A stretch of 64,000 nucleotides of DNA from Actinoplanes sp. L3-i22 (GTDB lineage Bacteria; Actinomycetota; Actinomycetes; Mycobacteriales; Micromonosporaceae): the NCBI RefSeq assembly GCF_019704555.1, contig NZ_AP024745.1, positions 10,653,501 through 10,717,500 on the forward strand, given 5' to 3'. Of this stretch, positions 53,453 to 61,814 are shown piece after piece; within the stretch, counting starts at the first letter, position 1, and every line of letters starts with the position of its first letter. A program made the position numbers and the translations under genes. The notes beneath the pieces were generated by a model. The model worked only from the letters and a program-made list of their open reading frames with translations, was not told the DNA's origin and searched no databases.

Positions 53453-54342
53453 TGGATCACCTCTCGGAAGATCTCGGCGAGCGAGGGACGGACCGGGCCG
53501 AACGCGTGCACCGGGCCGCGGTCGAGGGCGGAGCGCAGGACCGACTGGTCGGTGACGGCCGGGTCGAGGTCGAAGGTCGCGTGCCGGCCGTCCAGGTCGA
53601 TCAGGGTCACGCCGGCCTGGTCGCGCAGCCAGCCGGCGTCGCCGCCGACCTCGATCCGGTAGCGCGGCAGCGCGTACTGATCGCGCAGCCCGGCCCGGTC
53701 CCCGGCGGCCCGGACGGTGCCGTCCGCGATGATCACCAGGTCGTCGCAGAGGCGCTCGACCACGTCGAGCTGGTGGCTGGAGAAGAGCACCGCGGCCCCG
53801 GCGGCGGCCCGCTCGCGCAGCACGGCGACCACGTTGTCGACGGCCAACGGGTCCAGCCCGGAGAACGGCTCGTCGAGAACCAGCAGCTCCGGGTCGTGGA
53901 CCAGGGCGGCGGCGATCTGGGCGCGCTGCTGGTTGCCCAGCGACAGCTTCTGCACGTGGTCGTTCGCCCGCTCGGCCAGCTCCAGCCGCTCCAGCAGGGC
54001 GAGCGTCCTGCGGCGCGCCTCGGCGGCGCTCAGCCCGTGCAGCCGGCCCAGGTAGACGACCTGGTCGAGGACGCTCATCTTCGGGTAGAGGCCGCGCTCC
54101 TCGGGCATGTACCCGAAGCGCTGCCGGATCTCCCGGTCGAGCGGTGCACCCTGCCAGGTCACGGTGCCCGCGTCGGCGGCGAGCACGCCCAGGATGATGC
54201 GCATGGTGGTGGTCTTGCCGGCGCCGTTGGCGCCGACGAACCCGGTCAGCCGCCCGGTCGTCACGGTGAACGACACGTCCTTGAGGACCTGCCGGTCGCC
54301 GAACGTCCGGTCGACCGCGTCGACGCTGAGTTCGCTGCTCAT
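53449..54342 (-). CDS. ABC transporter ATP-binding protein (NatA-like)
   Basis: 297 aa. Walker A GANGAGKTTT (about 35-44), the signature LSLGNQQRAQIAAAL and Walker B LLVLDEPFSGLDP, then the H-loop SSHQLD. All catalytic residues are intact. A C-terminal DUF4162-like extension is present, as in NatA. It pairs with the permease at 52397 and lies downstream of a two-component system, probably its regulator. Confidence 0.93.
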   Translation of the reverse strand: MSSELSVDAVDRTFGDRQVLKDVSFTVTTGRLTGFVGANGAGKTTTMRIILGVLAADAGTVTWQGAPLDREIRQRFGYMPEERGLYPKMSVLDQVVYLGRLHGLSAAEARRRTLALLERLELAERANDHVQKLSLGNQQRAQIAAALVHDPELLVLDEPFSGLDPLAVDNVVAVLRERAAAGAAVLFSSHQLDVVERLCDDLVIIADGTVRAAGDRAGLRDQYALPRYRIEVGGDAGWLRDQAGVTLIDLDGRHATFDLDPAVTDQSVLRSALDRGPVHAFGPVRPSLAEIFREVIQ

Positions 54343-54402
54343 GCCATTGACGCTAGGCTTTCCGGCGGTCGGTGGCGTCCGGCTGGGGGAGGACCACCCG
54401 GG

Positions 54403-55062
54403 TCATTCCCGCGAAGGACGAACCACCCCCATTTCGTACGCGAGGACCACCGCCTGGGTCCGGTCCCGCGCCCCGAGTTTCATCAGCACCCGGCTGACGT
54501 GCGTCTTCACCGTCGTCTCCCCGAGGTGCAGCGCGGTCGCGATCTCCGCGTTCGTCGACCCGCCGGCCAGCTCGACCAGCACCTCGTGCTCGCGCGGGGT
54601 CAGCTCGTCCAGCCGCTTCCCCGGTTCCGGGACCCGCTGCCGGGGCGCGCTGAACTCGGCGATCACCCGCCGGGTCACCGCCGGGGCGAGTAACGCGTCG
54701 CCGGCCGCGAGCACCCGGACCGCCTCGGTCAGGGCCTCCGGCGTGCCGTTCTTCAGCAGGAACCCGCTGGCTCCGGCCTGCAGCGCCGCGAACAGGTAGT
54801 CGTCCCGGTCGAAGGTGGTCAGGATCAACACCGACGGACCACCCTCGGCCGCGATCCGGCGGGTCGCTTCCAGGCCGTCCATCACCGGCATCTCGACATC
54901 CATCAGTACGACGTCGGGCCGCAGCCGGAGCGCGAGCTCCACCGCGTCGGCCCCGTCGGCCGCCTCGCCGACCACCGTGATGTCGTCCTCCAACTCGAGG
55001 ATGACCCGGAATCCGGAGCGGACCAGCCGATGGTCATCCGCGACGAGGACCCGGATGCTCAT
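54403..55062 (-). CDS. NarL/LuxR-type response regulator
   Basis: 219 aa. Receiver acceptor D55 (MDVEMPVMDG), acidic pair DD9-10, and conserved lysine in LLKNGTPE. The output HTH is TPREHEVLVELAGGSTNAEIA...TTVKTHVSRVLMKLGARDR. It overlaps the kinase gene by 4 nt (ATGA) and lies 60 nt upstream of the ABC operon, which it probably activates under envelope or antibiotic stress. Confidence 0.95.
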   Translation of the reverse strand: MSIRVLVADDHRLVRSGFRVILELEDDITVVGEAADGADAVELALRLRPDVVLMDVEMPVMDGLEATRRIAAEGGPSVLILTTFDRDDYLFAALQAGASGFLLKNGTPEALTEAVRVLAAGDALLAPAVTRRVIAEFSAPRQRVPEPGKRLDELTPREHEVLVELAGGSTNAEIATALHLGETTVKTHVSRVLMKLGARDRTQAVVLAYEMGVVRPSRE

Positions 55063-56330
55063 GTATTGCTCCCGACCGTCGCGTAGGGCAGCCGGGCGCG
55101 GACCCGGAACCCGCCACCGCCGCGGCGCCCGTGTTCCAGCGTGCCGTCGTGCACCGCCACCCGCTCCCGCATCCCGATCAGCCCCATTCCGCCGCCACCC
55201 GCGCCGGTGCCGCCGTGCCCGTCGTCGGCCACGTCCAGCTCCAGCTCGCCGGCCAGGTACCGGACCCGGATGTCGATCGTGGCGGCCTGCGCGTGCTTGA
55301 GGGTATTGGTCACCGATTCCTGGACGATCCGGTAGGCGGCCCGGGACAGGGAGTCGGGCAGGGGCGCCGGATCGCCGTACGTCCCGAAGTGCACCTCGAG
55401 CCCGGCGTCGCGGGCCCGTTCGGCGATCTCCTCGATCCGGTCGATGCCGGCGCCCGGCGCCGCCTCGGTCTCCGCGCTGGTGGAGCGCAGCGCGCCGAGC
55501 ATCCGGCGCAGCTCGTCGACCGCGGTCCGCGCGCCGTCCTCGATCGCGGTCAGCGCGGTGACCGCCTTGACCGGGTCCTTCTCCAGGGCCCGGCGGCAGG
55601 CCGAGGCCTGGATGCCCATCACCGAGACGTGGTGCGCGACCACGTCGTGCAGTTCCCGGGCGATCCGGACGCGCTCGTGCAGGACCGCCCGCCCGGCGGC
55701 CGCCTCCTGGGCCGCGCGCAACTCCTCGGCCTGCTCCTCGAGCCGGTGCCGGCGGTACACCGCGCGCCAGGCCGCGTCGCCCATCAGGTAGACGAAGCCG
55801 AAGAAGACGATGTTCTGCAGGTAGGACGTGAAGATCATCGACGGGAGCGCCGGCAGCTCACCGGAGGCGCCGGACATCTCGGAGACCGCGATCACGTCCT
55901 GGTAGAGCGCGAACGACAGGGTCAGCCAGGCGAACATGGCCCCGATGATCACCAGCCGGACGGTCCGCGCGCGGTGCCGGTCGGTCCCCCACGCGCCGAG
56001 CGTGTAGATCGCCGCGAACAGGGCGTAGGTGGTGATCATCTGCTCCTGGGAGAGCCGGTACTGACCGCCGATGAACGCCACCGAGATGAAGACCGCGACC
56101 AGGTCCGGCGCGCGGCGGCGCCAGGCCAGCGGCAGCGTGGTCACCACCGCCCAGCAGATCTGCTCGGCGACCGGCGGGGCGTGCTCGGTGTGGAAGCTGC
56201 CGTAGCTGCGCTGCAGGTAGAGGCTGAAGACCGCGACGGCGGCGACCACCGACCCGGTCCACAGGTCGTTCCGGCGCTGCCGGGCGGTCGGTCCCGGCCG
56301 TCGCCACTCTTCGACGTTCCACGATCGCAT
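55059..56330 (-). CDS. DesK/NarX-type sensor histidine kinase
   Basis: About 423 aa from an ATG at 56330 (further upstream start possible). Five membrane segments occupy about residues 20-200, without a large external sensor. A coiled region leads to the HisKA_3 motif ERVRIARELHDVVAHHVSVM (the H of ELHDVVAH accepts phosphate), and the ATPase domain has DDGHGG and GMGLIGMRERV. It forms an intact two-component pair with the regulator at 54403. Intramembrane-sensing kinases of this kind detect cell-envelope stress. Confidence 0.93.
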   Translation of the reverse strand: MRSWNVEEWRRPGPTARQRRNDLWTGSVVAAVAVFSLYLQRSYGSFHTEHAPPVAEQICWAVVTTLPLAWRRRAPDLVAVFISVAFIGGQYRLSQEQMITTYALFAAIYTLGAWGTDRHRARTVRLVIIGAMFAWLTLSFALYQDVIAVSEMSGASGELPALPSMIFTSYLQNIVFFGFVYLMGDAAWRAVYRRHRLEEQAEELRAAQEAAAGRAVLHERVRIARELHDVVAHHVSVMGIQASACRRALEKDPVKAVTALTAIEDGARTAVDELRRMLGALRSTSAETEAAPGAGIDRIEEIAERARDAGLEVHFGTYGDPAPLPDSLSRAAYRIVQESVTNTLKHAQAATIDIRVRYLAGELELDVADDGHGGTGAGGGGMGLIGMRERVAVHDGTLEHGRRGGGGFRVRARLPYATVGSNT

Positions 56331-56340
56331 GCTGAGACGA

Positions 56341-56712
56341 TTACATGTCCGGCCGCGTCCGCGCATCCTCGGCCCGGCCGCGGGTCTGCACCGGGATGCT
56401 GGCGTCCTCGCCGGGGCCCAGCTTGCCGCCCAGCTCCAGGATCCGCCGATGGGCGGCGGCCAGCCGGTCCTCCAGGGTCACGATCCGGACCGCGGCGGCG
56501 AGCAGAAAACCGTCGTCGAGCAGGATCCGGACCCGGCCGGCGAGCTGCAGTTGGTGGCGGGAGTACCGGCGGTGGCCGCCGGCCGAGCGCTCCGGCTCGA
56601 TCAGTCCGGTGCCGTCGAGAGTACGAAGAAAGGCCTGGGTCACGCCGAGCACCTCGGCGGCCCGGCCCGTCGTGTACGCCGCAAGGTCGGCGTCGTCCGC
56701 GATCCCCGGCAT
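56341..56712 (-). CDS. Small MerR-family regulator
   Basis: 123 aa from the ATG at 56712, with AAGGGG upstream. The MerR-type winged helix is AAYTTGRAAEVLGVTQAFLRTL...GGHRRYSRHQLQLAGRV, and a short coiled dimer helix (RIVTLEDRLAAAHRRILEL) follows. No metal-binding cysteines are present. It lies 10 nt upstream of the kinase gene in the same direction, so it may belong to the two-component/ABC operon. Confidence 0.87.
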   Translation of the reverse strand: MPGIADDADLAAYTTGRAAEVLGVTQAFLRTLDGTGLIEPERSAGGHRRYSRHQLQLAGRVRILLDDGFLLAAAVRIVTLEDRLAAAHRRILELGGKLGPGEDASIPVQTRGRAEDARTRPDM

Positions 56713-57181
56713 GGTCCCCTTTATGCGCACAACTCGGATCAGGTCACGACAAAGTCCAGGACCCCGGCGGGTAACCGGGGCCCTGGATTTTCAATTCTTG
56801 TGCCGGCGCTTTCGTCCGGCGCATGTGGTCGACCGGCTGCGTGCCGCTAGCAGTCGACCGGAGTGATGAGCATCGGCTGCGATCACCTCATGTCGGGTCG
56901 GGGACATCGTGATTACGCGTTGCTGCGGTATCTCGGTCCTCCTTCTCCAACTCAGCGTCTGTGCCAGTTGCTAGGCCGGCTGAAGCCGACCTGGAAAACA
57001 TATGCCCATCCGCGCCAAATTTCTAGAGTCGCCGCTGTAGATTTTTTCGCCGGCCCCTCGGTTGACCTGCGATAACGCAAGACCCCGTCAATGTCTGCAA
57101 GCCCCTTCACGCGCTCCGGCACGACCGCGCCGAGCGCTTCCGGACGGTTCCCCGAAGCGATTTCGTGGTGGGCCGGGGCGG
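56713..57181. other. 469-bp gap with a strong hairpin and lower-GC remnant-like sequence
   Basis: No confident gene. A strong hairpin is at 56755-56787. The segment 56860-57110 is clearly less GC-rich than the surroundings (for example GATTTTTTCGCC, CAAATTTCTAGAG) and holds open frames of about 50-70 codons on each strand without recognisable similarity. This could be a decayed mobile element or transferred fragment. Confidence 0.5.
56755..56787. terminator. Strong hairpin upstream of the MerR gene
   Basis: TCCAGG-A-CCCCGG (56755-56767) pairs with CCGGGG-C-CCTGGA (56775-56787), leaving a 7-nt loop, and is followed on the plus strand by TTTTCAATTCTT. It resembles a plus-strand intrinsic terminator, yet no plus-strand gene ends here. 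On the minus strand it would sit in the MerR leader. Confidence 0.5.
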
Positions 57182-58024
57182 TCACTCGACCAGGGCTTGC
57201 GTGCCCAGGACGATGGCCAGGGCGAGGCGCTCGGCGTCCGCGGTGTTCGGCTCGGCGCTGTAGAGGGTGATCCGCAGGTCGTCGACGGCGACGAGCAGCG
57301 TGTCGCAGTCCAGCGTCAGGCGGCCGACCGCGGGATGGTCGACGACCTTGCGCTTGGACGGGTCGGGCAGCGGGGGTGGCGCCTCCGCCTCCCACAGCTC
57401 GGGGAACCGGGGCGCGGCGGCGAGGTCGGTGATCAGCCGCTGGAGCGACCGGTCCGCCGGGTAGCGCGAGGCGGTCAGGCGCAGGTCGGCGACCAGCCGG
57501 GCCTCGTGCTCGGCCTGCTCCCGCGGGGTGTGCACGACCCGGCTCGGACGGCGGGTGAGGTTGCGCCAGACGGCGTTGCGCTCCAGGCCACGCCACGTCG
57601 TCGTGTCGCCCATCAGCGCGTCGTAGGGCGCGTTGGCGAGGACCAGCGTCCAGCTGGCGTCGTAGACGACGACCGGATTGTTGGCCAGCCGGTCCAGCAG
57701 GCGCTGCACGCTCGCGGTAACCCGGGACGGGACGACGCCGGGGCCGGGGGCGGCGTGCCCGGCCAGCTGGTGGAGCAGGTCGCGCTCGGTGTCGGCCAGC
57801 CGCAGTGCCCGGGCCAGCGACTCCACCACCTGGGCCGACGGGGCGGTGGCCCGGCCCTGCTCGAGCCGGGTCAGATAGTCCGCCGAGATGCCGGCCAGGG
57901 CGGCCAGCTCCTCCCGCCGCAGGCCGGTGGCCCGCCGCCGGCGGCCGACCGGGACGCCGATGTCCTCCGGCACGACGCGATCGCGCCAGCGGCGCACCAT
58001 CCGGCCGAACTCCCACTGCTCCAC
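57182..58024 (-). CDS. XRE-family regulator with MmyB-like ligand domain
   Basis: 280 aa from a GTG at 58024. The N-terminal HTH is TGLRREELAALAGISADYLTRLEQGRA. The C-terminal part (about 105-270), with VVVYDASWTLVLANAPYDALMG and FPELWEA, matches the MmyB-like ligand-binding domain. Regulators of this kind commonly control an adjacent oxidoreductase. It diverges from the SDR gene at 58128 with a 103-nt shared promoter region, the usual arrangement. Confidence 0.92.
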   Translation of the reverse strand: MEQWEFGRMVRRWRDRVVPEDIGVPVGRRRRATGLRREELAALAGISADYLTRLEQGRATAPSAQVVESLARALRLADTERDLLHQLAGHAAPGPGVVPSRVTASVQRLLDRLANNPVVVYDASWTLVLANAPYDALMGDTTTWRGLERNAVWRNLTRRPSRVVHTPREQAEHEARLVADLRLTASRYPADRSLQRLITDLAAAPRFPELWEAEAPPPLPDPSKRKVVDHPAVGRLTLDCDTLLVAVDDLRITLYSAEPNTADAERLALAIVLGTQALVE

Positions 58025-58127
58025 GCCGTCGAGTCTGCTCGACCGCCGGGACGTTGTCCTGGCCCTGTCAGTCCTACGAAAACCAGGCGGCTGGCTGACC
58101 ACCCGCCGGGCCCCGAGGCTGGGTGCC

Positions 58128-59030
58128 ATGACAAGCGTTCTGATCACCGGCCCGACCAAGGGTCTGGGCCGCATCGCCACCCTCGCCATGGCCGCCCGCG
58201 CCGACCGCCCCGACCTGCTGCTGGTCGGCCGCAACCTGGCCGCGGTCGCCGCCGAGGCCCGGGCCCTCGGCGCCACCGTGCACGAGATCGAGACCGACCT
58301 GAGCCGGCTCGCCGACGTGCGGGAGGCCGCCGCGAGCGCGCGGAAGCTGGTCGAGAGCGGGGCGGTGCGGCCGCTGCACGCGATCGTCGGCAACGCCGGC
58401 GCGATGTCCAGCGACACCCGGCAGGCGTCCGCCGACGGGTACGAGCTGACCTTCGCGGTGAACTACCTGGCCCACGCCCAGCTGATCGGCGATCTGGCCG
58501 CGACGCTCGCCGAGCCCGGCCGGATCGTGCTGCTCGGGTCGAACACCTATCACCAGAACTTCTGGCGGGGGCTGCTGCGGGTGCCGCCGGCGCAGTGGCG
58601 TGACCCGCTGGAGATCGCCCGGCCCGCCGACGCGGACGCGACGCCGGGTCTGGCGGCCAACGGCACCGCCTACTCCAACGCCAAGCTGGCGATCCTGTAC
58701 TACGCCCATGAGCTGCAGCGCCGGGTCCGGCCCGGGATCGGGGTCACGGTGTTCGAGCCCGGCTGGATGCCCGGCACCAGCCTGGGCCGGGGCGCGCCGG
58801 CGGCGGCCCAGTCGGTCGCGCGTGGTCTCGGCCGGATCCCCGGGGTCTCCACGCCGGAGAAGTCCGGGCCGCTGCTGGCCTCGGTCGCGCTCGACGAGAA
58901 GTGGGCGCACCTGCGCGACGGCGCGTTCGTCCTGAAGGACCACGTGATCGAGGCGAAGCCGGTCGCCCACGATCGGCAGCGCGAGGCCCGCCTGTGGGCC
59001 GCGACCGGGGAACTCCTGGCGCGCGGCTGA
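58128..59030 (+). CDS. SDR-family oxidoreductase paired with an XRE regulator
   Basis: 300 aa. The cofactor motif is ITGPTKGLGRIA (TGxxxGxG), NNAG is replaced by GNAGAM, and the catalytic YxxxK is YSNAK. R near residue 34 (LLVGRN) suggests NADPH. The length of about 300 and the long C-terminal substrate region resemble protochlorophyllide-reductase-like SDRs of actinobacteria. The substrate is unknown. Confidence 0.9.
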   Translation: MTSVLITGPTKGLGRIATLAMAARADRPDLLLVGRNLAAVAAEARALGATVHEIETDLSRLADVREAAASARKLVESGAVRPLHAIVGNAGAMSSDTRQASADGYELTFAVNYLAHAQLIGDLAATLAEPGRIVLLGSNTYHQNFWRGLLRVPPAQWRDPLEIARPADADATPGLAANGTAYSNAKLAILYYAHELQRRVRPGIGVTVFEPGWMPGTSLGRGAPAAAQSVARGLGRIPGVSTPEKSGPLLASVALDEKWAHLRDGAFVLKDHVIEAKPVAHDRQREARLWAATGELLARG

Positions 59031-59074
59031 GCGGGCTGCCGTCGTACCGTCGAAATCGTCTTTGAATGGGTTTT

Positions 59075-59665
59075 TCAGGCCACCCGGCGGACGATCGCGA
59101 GCATCGACTCCTCGACGTCCTCGATCGGCCGGTCGGGCTGGAAGACCAGCCAGTCCACCGCGACCACCAGGCCCACGCCGAACAGCGCCGCCGACGCGAC
59201 CCGGACGTCCAGGTCGGCCGGGAGGTCACCGGAGTCCACCCCGGCCTGGACCGTCTCCGCGATCACCCCGATCGACTGCTCGCGGAGCAGGACCAGGGTC
59301 TGCTGCCACTCCCGGTTGGTCCGCCACATCTCGGAGACCAGCAGCTGGGCGAAGGCCTGGTAGCGCTGGATGTACGCCAGCTGCGCCCGGACCAGCGCCC
59401 GCACCGCCTCGCGCGGCGGCAGCCCCGCCACCGCGGCCCGGAACTCGTCGGTGAGCAGCCCGACCCCGTGCCGCAGCAGCTCCTCGAACAGGTCGGTCTT
59501 GGACTTGAAGTTGTAGTAGACCGTGCCCTTGGCCACGTTCGCCCGCAGGGCGATGTCGTCCACCGTGGTCTCGTTGTAGCCCTGCTCGGCGATCAGCTGC
59601 ACGGCTGCCTCGTACAGCTTCTGCCGGGTGTCCGCCCGGCGCCGGCTCCGCCCGTCCATCGCCAC
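59075..59665 (-). CDS. TetR-family repressor of the YhgE/ABC operon
   Basis: 196 aa. The N-terminal HTH is YNETTVDDIALRANVAKGTVYYNFKSK. The C-terminal domain is a TetR_C-type helical ligand pocket. It is the third gene after the ATPase and YhgE genes on the same strand, 10 nt after the YhgE stop. A palindrome of TetR type in front of the ATPase gene is a likely operator, so autoregulation of the operon is expected. Confidence 0.92.
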   Translation of the reverse strand: MAMDGRSRRRADTRQKLYEAAVQLIAEQGYNETTVDDIALRANVAKGTVYYNFKSKTDLFEELLRHGVGLLTDEFRAAVAGLPPREAVRALVRAQLAYIQRYQAFAQLLVSEMWRTNREWQQTLVLLREQSIGVIAETVQAGVDSGDLPADLDVRVASAALFGVGLVVAVDWLVFQPDRPIEDVEESMLAIVRRVA

Positions 59666-59675
59666 GGACCCCAGG

Positions 59676-61814
59676 TTAGAGGACCAGCTCGGGATGCAGG
59701 TCGGTGGTGCGCATGCGGCGCTGCCGGCCGGCGATCACGACGGTGAGCAGGAACGCGACCAGACCGAATCCGCCCAGGACCAGCGCGCCGTGCACGATCG
59801 GCCCGGACTCCCCGCCGTCGATCGCGTGGCGCATCGCCTCCACCACGTACGTCATCGGCAGCAGCGGGTGGAGCGCCTGGAAGAACCCCGGCGTGGTCTG
59901 CACCGGATAGGTGCCCCCGGACGAGGTGAGCTGGAACATCAGCAGGACCAGCGCGATGATCCGGCCGGGTGCGCCGAGCGCGGCCCCGATCAGCTGCATG
60001 ATCGCCGCGAAGACGCTGGCCGTGCCGAGCAGCAGGGCGAGGCTGGTCCACGGGTGGATCGGGGACAGGCCGAGACCGAAACGGACCACGACGAACAGCA
60101 GGGTCGCCTGGATCAGGCCCATCAGCACGCCGGGCAGCAGGCCGGCCAGGGCGACCCGGGGCGCGGGCGCGCCGGAGGCCAGGTAGCGCCGGTTCAACGG
60201 GCGCAGCAGCATGTAGTTGATCATCGCGCCCACCCAGAGGGCCAGGGCCAGGAAGTACGGGGCGAAGCCGACGCCGTACGTGCCGGCCGGGTTGCGCACC
60301 ACGCGGTCGAGCGAGACCGGGTCGGCCAGGATCCCGGACCGGTCGGACGCGTCGTCGTACGCCGGGATCTCCTTCGCCCCGTCGGCCAGCTTGTCGGCCA
60401 GCTGACCGGCGCCGTCCTGGAGATCGGTGAGGGCGTCCGCGATCCGGTGCCCGCCGTCGGACAGCTTGGCCAGCCCGGTGTCCAGCTGCTGCGCGCCGCT
60501 GGCCAGCCGGTACACCCCGTTCTTCAGCTCGTTCGCGCCGTCCGCGGCCTGCGCGGTGCCGGTCTGCAGCCGCTTCGCGCCGGTGGCCAGCTGGTCCAGG
60601 CCGCCGGCCAGCTTGTCCACCTGGGTCCGGGCGTTCGCCACGTCGTCGGCCAGGTGCGGCGCGGCGGCGGCCACCGCGCGGGCGTCCTTGGCGACCGTGC
60701 GCAGCTCGGCGCGCAGCCCGTCCAGGTCGGCGGCGTCGACCCGCTGCTGGATCCGCTCGGCGTCCGCGACCAGGCGCGCGGCCAGGCGTTTCGCCTCCGG
60801 CAGCCCGTCGCTGTCGGGCAGGTCGTTCAGCTGCTTCTGCAGGTTCTTCGCGTCCTGGACGGCCTTGTCGGCGGCGTCGTCGATCGCGCCGACGTTCTTG
60901 GCCAGCTGGTCGGCGCCGTTCGCGACCAGGGTCGCGGCGTTCTGGATCGTCTCCGCGTTGTCCCGCAGCACCGGCTCGACCTTGTCGGCCGCGGCGTCGA
61001 CCGCGGTGGCCAGCTTGCGGCCGCCGTCCGCGGCCTGCGAGGTGCCGGTGGCGAGCTGGGCCGCGCCGGTCTCCAGCTGCGCGAGGCCGTCGGCGAGCTG
61101 GTCGGCGCCGCGCCCGGCGGCACCCAGCTTGCCGGCGATCTGCCCGGCCCCGCGGTGCGCGGTGTCGATGCCGGCGGCCTCCTCGGCGGCGCCCTGGTGG
61201 ATGCTTCCGGCGCCGTCGGCGATCTTGCCGGCGCCGTCGGCGGCCTTCTCGGTCTCGGCTTTCAGATCGGTGAATCCGATCAGCATCTGGTCGTAGTACT
61301 TCGCCGAGGCACTCGCACTCGCCGCCGCCCGGACCTCGTCGAAGGCGGTGCGGGCGAAAACCCCGGAAAGGTAGTTGGTGGAATCGTCGGAGACGGCGCT
61401 CAACCGGGCGTTCGCCGGGTCGGCGGAGGCATTCGGGGCGTCCGCCAGATGGCCGGAGAAACTCGCCGGGATCCGCAGTTCGATCTGGTACTTGCCGTCC
61501 TTGAGGCCGGCGTCGGCGGTCTTCGCGTCGACCACGTGCCAGTCGAAGATCTGCCGTTCGATGAGCTTGTCGGCCAGGTCGTGACCGGCGTTCACGGTGT
61601 CGCCGTTCTGGTCCCGGGCCGGCTGGTCCTCGATCACCAGGGCGGCCGGGATGTGGTTGAGGTGGCCGTAAGGGTCCCAGAAGGCGTACAGATAGAGCGC
61701 GCCGTACAGCAACGGGACGACCGCGAGAACCGCCAGGGCGGCGGCCGTCAAACGGCTCCGGAAGAAGCGGCGGAGTTCGAGCCCGGCCAATGAAACAGTC
61801 GACAACCCGGTCAT
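59676..61814 (-). CDS. YhgE/Pip-domain membrane protein
   Basis: 712 aa. One membrane helix at about 25-45, a large extracytoplasmic domain (about 60-500) rich in repeated GA..L..G..QLA..L helices (ladder of LADGLAQLETGAAQLATGTSQ type), then five membrane segments from about 520 resembling the ABC-2 permease fold. Pip/YhgE proteins include phage-infection proteins and ESAT-6-secretion accessory factors. It overlaps the degenerate ATPase gene by 4 nt, so the pair may form a transporter-like complex. Confidence 0.9.
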   Translation of the reverse strand: MTGLSTVSLAGLELRRFFRSRLTAAALAVLAVVPLLYGALYLYAFWDPYGHLNHIPAALVIEDQPARDQNGDTVNAGHDLADKLIERQIFDWHVVDAKTADAGLKDGKYQIELRIPASFSGHLADAPNASADPANARLSAVSDDSTNYLSGVFARTAFDEVRAAASASASAKYYDQMLIGFTDLKAETEKAADGAGKIADGAGSIHQGAAEEAAGIDTAHRGAGQIAGKLGAAGRGADQLADGLAQLETGAAQLATGTSQAADGGRKLATAVDAAADKVEPVLRDNAETIQNAATLVANGADQLAKNVGAIDDAADKAVQDAKNLQKQLNDLPDSDGLPEAKRLAARLVADAERIQQRVDAADLDGLRAELRTVAKDARAVAAAAPHLADDVANARTQVDKLAGGLDQLATGAKRLQTGTAQAADGANELKNGVYRLASGAQQLDTGLAKLSDGGHRIADALTDLQDGAGQLADKLADGAKEIPAYDDASDRSGILADPVSLDRVVRNPAGTYGVGFAPYFLALALWVGAMINYMLLRPLNRRYLASGAPAPRVALAGLLPGVLMGLIQATLLFVVVRFGLGLSPIHPWTSLALLLGTASVFAAIMQLIGAALGAPGRIIALVLLMFQLTSSGGTYPVQTTPGFFQALHPLLPMTYVVEAMRHAIDGGESGPIVHGALVLGGFGLVAFLLTVVIAGRQRRMRTTDLHPELVL

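Noticed and set aside
56863..57075. A 70-codon plus-strand gene
   Set aside because: No ribosome-binding site, no similarity recognised and atypical composition; reported as a remnant-like patch instead.
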